This document shows positions 9,206-17,049 of a stretch of DNA of 64,000 nt, one piece after another (positions within the stretch are counted from its first letter, which is position 1; the number at the start of each line of letters is the position of its first letter). Below the pieces are notes generated by a model. That model searched no databases and was not told the origin of the DNA. It was given only the letters and a program-made list of their open reading frames with translations. This stretch comes from Streptomyces microflavus (GTDB taxonomy: Bacteria; Actinomycetota; Actinomycetes; Streptomycetales; Streptomycetaceae). The stretch is taken from NCBI RefSeq assembly GCF_014650075.1, contig NZ_BMUG01000002.1, positions 744,001-808,000 of the forward strand, written 5' to 3'. The position numbers and the translations under genes were made by a program.

Positions 9206-9239
9206 GAAGGCCCCGACCGGTTTCCCGGTCGGGGCCTTC
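9206..9239. terminator. Original chromosomal terminator of the tRNA-Ser locus
   Basis: Stem GAAGGCCCCGACCGG paired across a 4-base loop with its exact complement. It sits directly left of the leftmost att copy, so it would have been the tRNA-Ser terminator before the elements inserted, and it also ends the serine hydrolase operon from the other side. Confidence 0.8.
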
Positions 9240-9240
9240 G

Positions 9241-9318
9241 ACGTATTGCCCGGTGAGAGCAATGGCGGAGGATACGAGATTCGAACTCGTGAGGGGTTGC
9301 CCCCAACATGCTTTCCAA
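9241..9318 (-). other. attL: displaced tRNA-Ser 3' half
   Basis: Copy 1 of the 78-bp att core. It contains the 3' half of tRNA-Ser(GGA) from the anticodon loop to CCA, plus about 24 bp of downstream flank. It differs from the other three copies by T instead of C at 9309, in the anticodon stem. The crossover is presumably in TTTCCAA (9312-9318), which is exactly the 7-base anticodon loop. It is not a functional tRNA because the 5' half is missing. Confidence 0.85.
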
Positions 9319-9412
9319 ATGTTCGCTTGGGGGTTCAGGAAGGGCTGGGAGTGTTCTGACCTGCGGCTGCGCTGTCTGTGGACCTGGTTGCGAACGCCGC
9401 TGCACAATGACG

Positions 9413-9434
9413 AATGAGACCAGAACTGAGACCC
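9413..9434 (+). other. Left presumed integrase arm site of element I
   Basis: TGAGACCAGAACTGAGACC (two TGAGACC units) lies about 95 bp inside attL. The identical 19-mer recurs at the right end of element I and nowhere else in the window. Confidence 0.65.
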
Positions 9435-9480
9435 GGAGCAGCCCGCGTTTGCGGCTCGACCGAGGTCGTCAAGCAAGCGT

Positions 9481-11346
9481 TCATGCCTGTTGGGCGTCAG
9501 ACGCGGTCCTTGGCCAGGCGCTCAAAGCTGCCTTGGCCAGCCACGTGGTCCGTAGCGTGATGCGGTCCTCATTCCACTCTTCTGTCCATGTATCTGTGTC
9601 CCAAGGCCCATCAAGTCTTTCGGGCGCTGTAAGGATGGATGCGGTGGTCAGCCGCAGTAGGCTGTGGCTACGGAGCGAGTCCTTTTTGTGACTCCATCCC
9701 TTATTGCTCAGCGAGGGATTCAGCTTGGTTGTCGTAAGCGTCAGATTGCCGAGTCGGTGAACCGCGTTGATCCGTTGCTGAAGGCGGTCATCATCTACAC
9801 CTGCGTCAAGGGGCCAATGCGTTTCCCACTTCTGTGGCAGGACGTGCTCGATATTGAGTGTCGATTTCGAACATGCCAAGGGAGAAGTTGGTTCGGTCTT
9901 CGCAGTTCGCAGGTGGTTTTCCAACCCGATGAGGAAGGCCCGCAACCGTGCCCGGTAGCAGCGGTTGTAGATGTCAGCCCCGGTCAATGCCGTGATGAAA
10001 TCACCATCGCTGGGCCACAGTCGAGCGTCTGCGGTTTGGCCGAGCAGGCTTTGCGCCACGGCATTTCCTGCCTGGGTCGGGTCGCTGGCCTGCGCGTCTG
10101 CCAGCACCTGAACAAAGAGCCGGTTGTAGTCCTTGGTCGTCATTGCGCAGATGGCGCGCCGCATCAAGAATGAGTCGATGGCATGTGCCGCGATATGTTG
10201 TTGATCGAGTGGCACCGCTTCAGTGGCGTGGAGGTACAACAAGACCGGCCATGGTGTCGCAGTCGAAGTGGCCTGCATGCGGTCGAGCAGTTGCGCTGTC
10301 GGATCCGTCATCGGGAGCTTGTGCATGGCTTGATACGTATCTGCGTAGTGCCGGATGTCTCGAATTGTATCGGCGGCCAGAGCTCCGCTTTCGGCGAGCC
10401 ATGTCTTGAAATCAACGAACAAGTGTTCAATGAGGATTTCTCGACGGCCATGAATTGTTAGCCAGTAGGACAGAAGTAGATCAATCAGGGCGCGCTTAAT
10501 TCGTCCAGTGGTGACGTCCCCTCGCCAAGGTAAATCATCCAGTGGCAGCCAGGACTCCATCAGTAGTCCTTCTGCCTGGGCGTGCTGGCCTTGAATGTCC
10601 AATGTTTGAAAAAGTAGATTTTTCACTAGATCTGCCGCATCGAGGCGAACGCCTCGGTGGTTCAGCGCCTCGAAAATGACCTGTGGGTCGTCTCTGGCGT
10701 CAAGGACGATCTCGACGAGCTGCATGCGCTCCAGGAGGGTGTAATAGAGATCGTCCAGTCGCTGCGTTGGGGCTGTTCCGGCCTCGGCCCACTCTGCGAT
10801 CTCCTGCTCGAACCACTCGCGGGCGCGTGCCAGTCGGTGAGCAGGTTTGGGCAGTGGACGCTCGTCAGTTGGAGCCCGTACTGCCCAAAGGAAGGCGTTG
10901 CGGTCCTGCGGTAGTGGCCAGACCTTGTAACGGTCGTCCGGGAAGTCTTCGTGGACCGTTTCCGGGCGGTTCTCCACGAGGCTTGCGAAGCGACCGGCCA
11001 CACTGTCCGCTGCGAAGGTGTGGGCCACCGAGCGGGCCGCTGCCAAGAGCACTTGGAGGGTGGTCAGACGCTGTTGGCCATCGATGATGTGTGACGACGC
11101 GAGTCGGCGTGGCGGCCTACGGCGTTGCTGCAGGACTACAGCTCCGAGGAAATAGGTACGGGGGTCCTCCTGGCTGGACGGGGAGTGTTGTTCCGCCTCG
11201 AACTCTTCGGCGGCGGTCCGGATGTCCTTCCACAGGGGGAGCCAGTTCGCTTCCTGATCCCAGACGTATGGCCTCTGAAAGATCGGGATCACGTTCTGAT
11301 GGTCGTTCGCGAACACCGCGCCTAGCTTCACATCGCCGGCCTGCAT
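9481..11346 (-). CDS. DUF262/DUF1524 protein, GmrSD-like restriction family
   Basis: About 621 residues from the ATG at 11346 (the frame extends 29 codons upstream, but the conserved part begins here). The N-terminal DUF262 domain shows IPIFQRPYVW and IIDGQQRLTTLQVL, the ParB-like NTP-binding signature of GmrS. The C-terminal DUF1524 domain shows LNIEHVLPQKW and a following HRLGNLTLTTTKLN-SLSNKGW, an HNH-type nuclease centre as in GmrD. The single-chain GmrSD arrangement is used by type IV enzymes that cut modified phage DNA. Position at the extreme left of the element fits defence cargo. DNA specificity is unknown. Confidence 0.85.
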   Translation of the reverse strand: MQAGDVKLGAVFANDHQNVIPIFQRPYVWDQEANWLPLWKDIRTAAEEFEAEQHSPSSQEDPRTYFLGAVVLQQRRRPPRRLASSHIIDGQQRLTTLQVLLAAARSVAHTFAADSVAGRFASLVENRPETVHEDFPDDRYKVWPLPQDRNAFLWAVRAPTDERPLPKPAHRLARAREWFEQEIAEWAEAGTAPTQRLDDLYYTLLERMQLVEIVLDARDDPQVIFEALNHRGVRLDAADLVKNLLFQTLDIQGQHAQAEGLLMESWLPLDDLPWRGDVTTGRIKRALIDLLLSYWLTIHGRREILIEHLFVDFKTWLAESGALAADTIRDIRHYADTYQAMHKLPMTDPTAQLLDRMQATSTATPWPVLLYLHATEAVPLDQQHIAAHAIDSFLMRRAICAMTTKDYNRLFVQVLADAQASDPTQAGNAVAQSLLGQTADARLWPSDGDFITALTGADIYNRCYRARLRAFLIGLENHLRTAKTEPTSPLACSKSTLNIEHVLPQKWETHWPLDAGVDDDRLQQRINAVHRLGNLTLTTTKLNPSLSNKGWSHKKDSLRSHSLLRLTTASILTAPERLDGPWDTDTWTEEWNEDRITLRTTWLAKAALSAWPRTASDAQQA

Positions 11347-11652
11347 CGCACCCCCGGTTTGTTCGGATCGGACAGTGACGGCAGGGTACCGGCGGTGACC
11401 CGCCAGCAATGACCGATCGGGAATGTCGGGCACGCCACGGCCCGGTTGCCGAGAACGAGGTCGACCGTGTGCTGTCGGAGGTCAGCTGACGGCGCGTCAG
11501 GGTGACCTTTTTCTGATCGGAGGAAGCATCTGTACGGGCTACCTGCGTAGGTACTCCTCGGTGCACCGCCCGTCTTCAGCTGCCGCTAGGCATGCCGCGC
11601 TGATCTGTACGGCTGAGGCTGTGCCACGCGGTACTTGGGAACGTATCAAGTC

Positions 11653-12216
11653 ATGGACGGTGCGATGGCGAAGTGGGCGTACGCGGTGGCCGAGGCGGAG
11701 TTGAGTGAGCCGCTTCCTCGTAGATGGGAGCACTCGCAAGGGGTTGCCCGGCGCGCGGTCGAACTGACGGAGGTACTGGGCGAGGACACTGACCTGCTGG
11801 TTTCTGCCGCTGTACTGCACGATGTGGGCTACGCACCGCGGCTGGCAGCGACAGGCTTTCATCCGCTGGATGGTGCCCGGTTCCTTCGTGACGACCATGC
11901 TGCGGATGAGCGGCTGGTGCGGTTGGTGGCAAACCACTCGTTGGCGTTGCTGGAGGCGGAGGAGCGTGGGCTACGGGGCGATCTGGAAGCCGAATTTCCA
12001 CTGCTCGACGACCACCGGCTCGTGGATGCCTTGGTGTATTGCGACATGACGACGACGCCTGACGGGAAGGGCACGTCTGCCGAGGGTCGGCTGGAGGAGA
12101 TCATGGATCGTTACGGTGCAGACAGCCTGGTGGGGCGGTTCATCCGTCGCGCATCGCCGGACATCCTCGCGGCCGTGAGTCGGGTGGAGGCGGCTTTGGC
12201 GGCTCAGCCCAGGTAG
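11653..12216 (+). CDS. HD-domain phosphohydrolase
   Basis: 187 residues from ATG 11653 (a TTG at 11635 and ATG at 11665 are alternatives). Metal-binding HD pattern: His in RRWEHSQGVA, His-Asp in AAVLHDVGYAP, later His in VANHSLALL and Asp in ALVYCDMTT. HD proteins of this size hydrolyse nucleotides or small phosphoesters. It converges on the Nudix gene with a 13-bp overlap of coding ends. The pairing with Nudix and a DUF5919-type regulator suggests a shared nucleotide-clearing role, but the substrate cannot be read. Confidence 0.82.
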   Translation: MDGAMAKWAYAVAEAELSEPLPRRWEHSQGVARRAVELTEVLGEDTDLLVSAAVLHDVGYAPRLAATGFHPLDGARFLRDDHAADERLVRLVANHSLALLEAEERGLRGDLEAEFPLLDDHRLVDALVYCDMTTTPDGKGTSAEGRLEEIMDRYGADSLVGRFIRRASPDILAAVSRVEAALAAQPR

Positions 12217-12671
12217 GGATAGGTGCCGGCGAGGTAGTCCCCGATCTGCTGGCGCATGCTCGGGTGGATGTCGTACTGGTCCAGGTCGCTCGGCAGGACG
12301 TAACGAACCCCGTCGGCCTCGTCGTTGATCGTGGGCTCGCCGCCCACCGGGCAGCCGATGTAGGTGTTCTCGTACTGCTGGCGGATCTCGCCGTCGGTGT
12401 AGGCCACGATGTGGTTCGGGTTCGTGTAGACCCCCAAGAAGCCCGTGATCTCGGCGATGATTCCGGTCTCTTCCAGGCATTCACGCACGGCGCACTGGGC
12501 CGCCGTCTCGCCGATGTCCTGGGCCCCTCCGGGCAGGGCCCACTGGCCGGTGTCCCGGCGGCGCTGGAGGAGTATGGCGCCGTTGTCGTCGACGACGAGC
12601 AGGTTGTTGGCGGGGATGAGCGTGTTCGCCTTGGGGGCCTTGGGATCGTTGTAGTACTCAGTCCTGCCCAT
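12204..12671 (-). CDS. Nudix hydrolase
   Basis: 155 residues from ATG 12671. The Nudix box is complete: GGAQDIGETAAQCAVRE followed by CLEETGI, matching Gx5Ex7REUxEExGU. It overlaps the end of the upstream regulator gene by 14 bp, so it is translated with it. Substrate is likely a nucleoside diphosphate derivative or oxidised nucleotide. In the AICE pSAM2, the transfer-immunity protein Pif is also a Nudix protein, so a role in transfer exclusion is an alternative to a role with the neighbouring nucleotide-type enzymes. Confidence 0.9.
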   Translation of the reverse strand: MGRTEYYNDPKAPKANTLIPANNLLVVDDNGAILLQRRRDTGQWALPGGAQDIGETAAQCAVRECLEETGIIAEITGFLGVYTNPNHIVAYTDGEIRQQYENTYIGCPVGGEPTINDEADGVRYVLPSDLDQYDIHPSMRQQIGDYLAGTYPYLG

Positions 12672-13440
12672 GTGGCGAGGGCCCCTCCTGGTCTGGTGTC
12701 CAGGGCCGTGCGGTGGCCCAGACAGCTTCCAAACTCTGAGCGTAGTTGTCGAACCAGCCCGCCGTTTCTGCTCTGCGGAGATGGAGGAGGGGGTTGGCAC
12801 TGGCCGGCTGGCCCCAGACGTGCGGGTTGATCAGAAGATCATCGTCGTACCGGAACATGGAGGTGTAGAGCGTGGTGTCGTGCAGTCTCACCTCGCATCC
12901 GGCCTCGGACAACAGGGGCCGGTAGTAGGTCAGGGAGGCACGGATCTTGGCGGCGAGGGTGTCGCCGATTCCCTCTTCGTGGCCCCGGATTGCTGCAGCC
13001 CGGCCCTTCGAGTCGCCGAAGCAGAGCCGCACTCGCACCCCGCTCGACGCACGCTCGGCGAGCATCTTGGCCACGTGCGGGTTGGACTGGGCGAAGAAGG
13101 TGCCGGAGAAGACGAGGACGCTGATCTGCTCCTGGGCGCCGTTGAGCAGCGACAGCCATGTGTCGCGCGGGACGCTCGCCCGGTTCTGGTAGGTCCCGAC
13201 CAGCTCCTGCCCTGAACCTTCGAGCTGTTGCGGCGTGGTCGGCGCTGGTGCGGGCCAGAGGAACAGTTCCTCGACCCGTAAGTGCTTGGCGACGCGGAAG
13301 CGGTGGCGAGGATGGGGAACGCGCCCGCCGAGCCACCGGCCGACGGTCTTGGGGTCCACCTCACAGACTTCGGCGAGTGATTCGGGTGGGATGCCGCGCT
13401 GGGCGAGCACGGAGTGCAATCGCTCGTTCACAGACGCCAT
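12658..13440 (-). CDS. HTH regulator with DUF5919/PLD-like C-terminal domain
   Basis: 260 residues. Residues about 5-45 form an XRE-like helix-turn-helix (LHSVLAQRGIPPESLAEVCE then KTVGRWLGG). The rest resembles the DUF5919 domain, a phospholipase-D-like fold without obvious paired HKD motifs (SVLVFSGTFF, VRLCFGD, FRYDDDLLINPHVWG). It may sense a small ligand. It is divergent from the HAD/radical SAM operon, and CGTCC repeats lie in the divergent region and again before the radical SAM gene, so it is the natural candidate regulator of the whole cluster. Confidence 0.8.
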   Translation of the reverse strand: MASVNERLHSVLAQRGIPPESLAEVCEVDPKTVGRWLGGRVPHPRHRFRVAKHLRVEELFLWPAPAPTTPQQLEGSGQELVGTYQNRASVPRDTWLSLLNGAQEQISVLVFSGTFFAQSNPHVAKMLAERASSGVRVRLCFGDSKGRAAAIRGHEEGIGDTLAAKIRASLTYYRPLLSEAGCEVRLHDTTLYTSMFRYDDDLLINPHVWGQPASANPLLHLRRAETAGWFDNYAQSLEAVWATARPWTPDQEGPSPHGQD

Positions 13441-13461
13441 ACAAGCCGAGACCGGTCAGGA

Positions 13462-13486
13462 GCGGCAAGGACGTTTCGGGACGTTC
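13462..13486 (-). promoter_or_regulatory. CGTCC direct-repeat site, copy 1
   Basis: Read on the minus strand this gives AACGTCCC, 3 bases, ACGTCCT, i.e. two CGTCC units 10 bp apart. The same arrangement recurs at 14224-14241 on the plus strand. It lies 22 bp upstream of the regulator start at 13440 and 43 bp upstream of the HAD start, a likely operator. Confidence 0.55.
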
Positions 13487-13529
13487 CACAGAAGGAGGGG
13501 GCCATGACCGCTGTATTTACGCTGGATGC

Positions 13530-14222
13530 ATGGAGCTCATCGTCCTGTGGGACATCGACCACACTCTCATCGAGAACTCAGGGGTCAGCAAGGAGATCTA
13601 CGCCGCCGCCTTCACGGCCCTGGCGGGAAGGGCGCCCGCGGGGCCGGCGCGGACGGAAGGGCGTACGGACCGGCTGATCATGCGCGACATGTTCGAGCGG
13701 AACGGCCTGGCCGAGCCGGACTGGCCAGCGGTCGAGAAGGCTCTCGCCGACGCCGGGGAGGCCCGTCTCCACGCCCTCAGCCAGCGGGGAACAGCCCTGC
13801 CCGGTGTGCGGGAAGTCCTGAAGGAGGCCTCCGTGCGCAGCAGTTGGGTGTCGTCGGTGCTCACAGGCAATATCGCGGACAACGCCCGCGTGAAGGTCGC
13901 GGCCTTCGGCCTTGATCCCCTCCTCGACCTGCCGGTTGGCGCCTACGGGGCCGATGCCCTCCAACGCCCCGACCTGGTCGCTGTCGCCCGGGAGCGGGCC
14001 CGGCAGCTGCGGGGCGCCCCGGATGGCGTGCCCGTCGTGCTCGTCGGAGACACTCCGAGGGACGTGGAGGCCGCACTCGTCACGGGTTCCGAGATCATCG
14101 CGGTCGCCTCCGGCGTTCACAGCACCGAAGAGCTGGCAGCCGCCGGTGCCCGTACGGTCCTGCCCGATCTGACGGACACCGGCCGTGTACTCGGGATTCT
14201 GGAGGCGCTCTCCGCACGCTGA
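13530..14222 (+). CDS. HAD-superfamily phosphatase
   Basis: 230 residues from ATG 13530. Motif I is LWDIDHTLI (nucleophile and acid/base Asp), motif II SVLTGN, and motif IV VLVGDTPRDVEAA. The helical cap follows motif I, as in phosphoglycolate-phosphatase-like HADs. First gene of a plus-strand run with radical SAM, kinase, methyltransferase and CYTH genes. Oddly, the only strong ribosome site (AAGGAGGGGG at 13492-13501) is spaced for an ATG at 13504 in another frame, giving a 57-codon overlapping ORF. The HAD start may therefore depend on coupling, or a frame error may exist here. Confidence 0.85.
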   Translation: MELIVLWDIDHTLIENSGVSKEIYAAAFTALAGRAPAGPARTEGRTDRLIMRDMFERNGLAEPDWPAVEKALADAGEARLHALSQRGTALPGVREVLKEASVRSSWVSSVLTGNIADNARVKVAAFGLDPLLDLPVGAYGADALQRPDLVAVARERARQLRGAPDGVPVVLVGDTPRDVEAALVTGSEIIAVASGVHSTEELAAAGARTVLPDLTDTGRVLGILEALSAR

Positions 14223-14252
14223 AAACGTCCCAGGACGTCCTCGGAGCGTCCC
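14221..14252 (+). promoter_or_regulatory. CGTCC direct-repeat site, copy 2
   Basis: Three CGTCC units at 14226, 14236 and 14247, spaced 10 and 11 bp. The first two match copy 1 in the form AACGTCCC-N3-ACGTCCT. It lies about 80 bp before the radical SAM start, so that gene may have its own promoter under the same regulator. Confidence 0.55.
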
Positions 14253-14330
14253 GATACGCGGTGACGAGGTCCGTACCTGTCCCGCCAATATCAGGTCTCC
14301 CACCAGGCAAGCGCCTCGAAGGAGACCCTC

Positions 14331-15233
14331 GTGATCAGCGAAGTCACCGGGATCCGCAGGATCCGGATGCTGTACCTGCAGCTGCTCTACCGCTGCAACT
14401 TCGAATGCCTGCACTGCTTCCACGGCAAACGGCTCCAGCACGCCGACGCCTTCACCACGGACGAGGCGGTCAACCTCCTCACACTGATGCGCGACGAGTA
14501 CGGCACCGAGGCCGTCACCCTGCTGGGCGGCGAGCCGTTCGTCTACCGGGACCTCGCCCAGGTCGTCCGGTACGCCAAGCGGGACCTGGGCATGCAGGTC
14601 GAAATCTGCACCAACGGCTACCGGATCGAGCGCCGGCTGACCGAGATCGCCCCCGACCTGGACCTGCTCCGGGTATCACTGGAGGGCATCGGCACGACCA
14701 ACGACAAGATCCGCAAGTTCGGAAGCTACCAAAGTGCCCTGAGCGCCCTCGAAATCGCCCAGCAGCTCGGCGTCCGCGCCGGCGCGACCCTGACGGTCAC
14801 CTCACGCAACATCGATGAGGTCCTGCCGCTCGCCCGCACGCTGCAGCACTACGGGGCGGATCAGCTCAAACTCCACTGCCTCCGCCCGGTCGGCAACGCA
14901 GCCGATCACCCCGAGCTCCTCGTCAACGACGCCACGGCTTACACCCGCCTCCGGGAGCGCCTGGCCTTGGCCGAGCTCGACATCAAGGTGATCCTCGACG
15001 AGGACCTCTCCGAGCTCGGTGCACCGGACGCCTGCCTCCCCGCCGGAGGCCCTGTGGAGATCGAACGGATCGAAGCCGACCCCCGCGGCGCGCTCACCAT
15101 GTCCTGCAAGGCCGTCGGCAAGGACTCGCACGCCTTCTGGTACGACAAGCGCGCCGACCACATCGACCACCGGCCGTCCGCCACCGACGAACTCACCCTC
15201 GCGGTACCGGACGTGGTGTACGGACGTGTCTGA
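14331..15233 (+). CDS. Radical SAM enzyme
   Basis: 300 residues. The 4Fe-4S ligating motif is CNFECLHC (CxxxCxxC), followed by FHGK. The SAM-binding GGEP motif is LLGGEPFV. A (beta-alpha) barrel of MoaA/viperin-like size follows (EICTNGY, LLRVSLEG, RAGATLTVTSRN). No SPASM-type seven-Cys domain is visible; one late Cys occurs in ALTMSCKAVG. GTG 14331 is chosen because AAGGAG lies 7 bases upstream. The adjacent nucleotide kinase recalls viperin loci, where a radical SAM enzyme acts on CTP/UTP/GTP, but the viperin signature cannot be confirmed by eye. No precursor peptide was seen next to it. Confidence 0.88.
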   Translation: MISEVTGIRRIRMLYLQLLYRCNFECLHCFHGKRLQHADAFTTDEAVNLLTLMRDEYGTEAVTLLGGEPFVYRDLAQVVRYAKRDLGMQVEICTNGYRIERRLTEIAPDLDLLRVSLEGIGTTNDKIRKFGSYQSALSALEIAQQLGVRAGATLTVTSRNIDEVLPLARTLQHYGADQLKLHCLRPVGNAADHPELLVNDATAYTRLRERLALAELDIKVILDEDLSELGAPDACLPAGGPVEIERIEADPRGALTMSCKAVGKDSHAFWYDKRADHIDHRPSATDELTLAVPDVVYGRV

Positions 15234-15870
15234 CCCGGCGTCGTTCGAGAGCGTCGAAGGGCTCCGCGGCACCGGCAAATCCACCCTCGCCCCCCTGCTC
15301 GCAGCCGCCCGTGGCGCGGTACTGGTCCCGACCGTGCCACCCGCCTACCAGGCACTGCGGCAGGAGGTCGACCGGCTGGGAAACGCAGAGGCACGCATGT
15401 GCTTCTACCTCTCGGGTCTGTTCACCGCCACCGATCAGATCCAGCGGTACCTGTCCGCCGGCACCCCGGTCGTCGTCGAGAGCTACTTCGCACGGTGCCT
15501 GGCCAACCACCGCGCTTTCGGAGCCGACCTCTCCGTATCCCTGCCGCGGGGCATCCCGCGTCCCGTCACCTACTACCTCGTCTGCGCGGAGGACGAGCGA
15601 CAGCGCCGACTCACCAGGCGGGACAAGCCTGTCTCGCGTTGGGACGCCCTCGCCGAGATCACCGCAGACAAGATCACCGACGCCTACACCTCGTTCCCGA
15701 TGCACCGCGTGAACACTTCCGGCCTCACCCCTGACGAGGCGCTCCGAGCCGTCCTGAGCAGCACCCACCCGCAAGGAGAGCAAGCCAGTGCAGACACCCA
15801 GCATGTGGCGGCACACCCTCACCTTCTTCCCTCAGTTCCTCGCCGCGCTGAAGGAGCGTACGGAGCCTGA
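15226..15870 (+). CDS. P-loop (deoxy)nucleotide kinase, thymidylate-kinase-like
   Basis: 214 residues from GTG 15226, overlapping the radical SAM stop by 8 bp. Walker A is EGLRGTGKST at the extreme N-terminus, as in dTMP kinases. Further hallmarks are a DR/SY-like segment (VVVESYFARCLANHRAF) and an Arg-rich lid (ERQRRLTRRDKP). The C-terminus overlaps the next gene by about 80 bp. It should transfer phosphate to a nucleoside monophosphate or related small molecule; the base is unknown. Coupling to the radical SAM gene suggests it prepares its substrate or processes its product. Confidence 0.78.
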   Translation: MSDPASFESVEGLRGTGKSTLAPLLAAARGAVLVPTVPPAYQALRQEVDRLGNAEARMCFYLSGLFTATDQIQRYLSAGTPVVVESYFARCLANHRAFGADLSVSLPRGIPRPVTYYLVCAEDERQRRLTRRDKPVSRWDALAEITADKITDAYTSFPMHRVNTSGLTPDEALRAVLSSTHPQGEQASADTQHVAAHPHLLPSVPRRAEGAYGA

Positions 15871-16441
15871 CTCCACCGTGACGGTCATCGGTGCGAGCGA
15901 CGGCAGACTCGTCGTGCCACTGGCGGCAGCCGGCTACCGGGTCGTCGCCGTCGAACGCGACCCGCTCGCCCTCCACGGCGGCGAGGTCCAACTTCCGGGC
16001 GGCAGGACCAGTCACGCGACGGGCATGATCGAGCGGCTGAAGCAGGAAGGGCTTCACGACCGTGTCCAGGTCGTGGAGGAGGACTTCCTCGCCTCCGAAC
16101 CCGTCACCGCCCCCTGTGATGCCGCCTGGACGAGCTGCTCGTGGCATTACAGTGCCAACCACCACCGTCCGTTGGGCGAGTTCGTCGACCGCATGCAGCG
16201 CCTGGTCCGGCCCGGCGGTCTGTTCGGCGCGGAGTTCATGATGCCCCTCACGCAACGCCACCACGTGCTGGAGCACTACACATCCCCCGAGAAGCTGCGG
16301 CGTTACTTCATCGGGGACTGGGACGTCTTGCTCACCCTGCGGACCAACGAGTTCACCGAGCAGGCGCACGTCGGACAGCTGCAGGACCACAACCACCGCA
16401 TGGGCCTCCTCCTCGCCGCCCGCGCGTCCACCCCCTCCTAG
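15788..16441 (+). CDS. SAM-dependent class I methyltransferase
   Basis: 217 residues from GTG 15788, with AAGGAG 8 bases upstream. The Rossmann motif I is VTVIGASDGRLVVPLAAAGY (Gly-rich loop), motif II VVAVERDP with the acidic ribose-binding residue, and a post-I acidic segment VVEEDFLA. A LVRPGGLFGAEF strand matches the late class I motif. It starts inside the kinase coding end, so translation is linked. Methyl acceptor unknown; small-molecule methylation fits the neighbours better than DNA methylation, since no DPPY/NPPY motif is seen. Confidence 0.8.
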   Translation: MQTPSMWRHTLTFFPQFLAALKERTEPDSTVTVIGASDGRLVVPLAAAGYRVVAVERDPLALHGGEVQLPGGRTSHATGMIERLKQEGLHDRVQVVEEDFLASEPVTAPCDAAWTSCSWHYSANHHRPLGEFVDRMQRLVRPGGLFGAEFMMPLTQRHHVLEHYTSPEKLRRYFIGDWDVLLTLRTNEFTEQAHVGQLQDHNHRMGLLLAARASTPS

Positions 16442-16461
16442 ACCTACGGGAAGCAGGACCT

Positions 16462-17049
16462 ATGAAGCACGAGTACGAGGCCAAGTTCCTCGCCGTCGAC
16501 GTCGACGGCCTCCAGGCCAAACTGACGGCGCTCGGAGCCGTCCAGGCATTTCCGCGCACCCTCCTCACCCGGAAGATCTTCGAGAACGACGCCCTCGAAG
16601 GCGGTGCCTGGGTCCGCCTGAGGGACGAGGCCACCCGCTCCACGCTCACGCTGAAGCAGGTCACCGACTCCACGACGATCGACGGCACCACCGAGATCGA
16701 GACCGAGGTGTCCGACCTGCACGCCATGGCCGAGATCCTCCGCAACGTCGGCCTACGCGAAGTCCGTTACCAGGAGAACTACCGCGAGGAATGGCGACTG
16801 GGCGAAGTCGCCTTCGACTTCGACACCTGGCCGGACCTCCCCACCTTCGTCGAGATCGAAGGACCCGACGAGGCATCGGTCCGCCAGGCAGCCGCCCTGC
16901 TCGACCTCGACTACACCGAGGCACGGTTCGGCAGCGTCGACGAGATCTACAAGAGCGAGTGCGGCAGGGACATCCTGGCCGAGCCCACACTCCTCTTCGC
17001 GGACGCCGACAAGCAGGCTTCGGCCAGGACAGCTGTCCCGAGCGAGTGA
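16462..17049 (+). CDS. CYTH-domain protein (class IV adenylate cyclase/triphosphatase)
   Basis: 195 residues. The N-terminal ExExK signature is KHEYEAKF. Further charged strand motifs of the triphosphate tunnel follow: WVRLRDE, TLTLKQ, TEIETEV, and VEIEGPDEASV toward the C-terminus. CYTH enzymes bind an organic triphosphate in a beta-barrel with metal ions and act as adenylate cyclases, thiamine triphosphatases or polyphosphatases. The operon context of nucleotide kinase and radical SAM favours a nucleotide substrate. The stop overlaps a GTG of the next small gene. Confidence 0.85.
   Translation: MKHEYEAKFLAVDVDGLQAKLTALGAVQAFPRTLLTRKIFENDALEGGAWVRLRDEATRSTLTLKQVTDSTTIDGTTEIETEVSDLHAMAEILRNVGLREVRYQENYREEWRLGEVAFDFDTWPDLPTFVEIEGPDEASVRQAAALLDLDYTEARFGSVDEIYKSECGRDILAEPTLLFADADKQASARTAVPSE

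Noticed and set aside
14331..15233. RiPP-maturing radical SAM enzyme
   Set aside because: No SPASM domain, no precursor peptide with a recognisable core, and no peptidase or transporter in the cluster.
14331..15870. Firm call as a prokaryotic viperin with its kinase
   Set aside because: CxxxCxxC and the adjacent kinase fit, but viperin-specific substrate residues cannot be confirmed by eye and the C-terminus looks different; kept only as a hypothesis.
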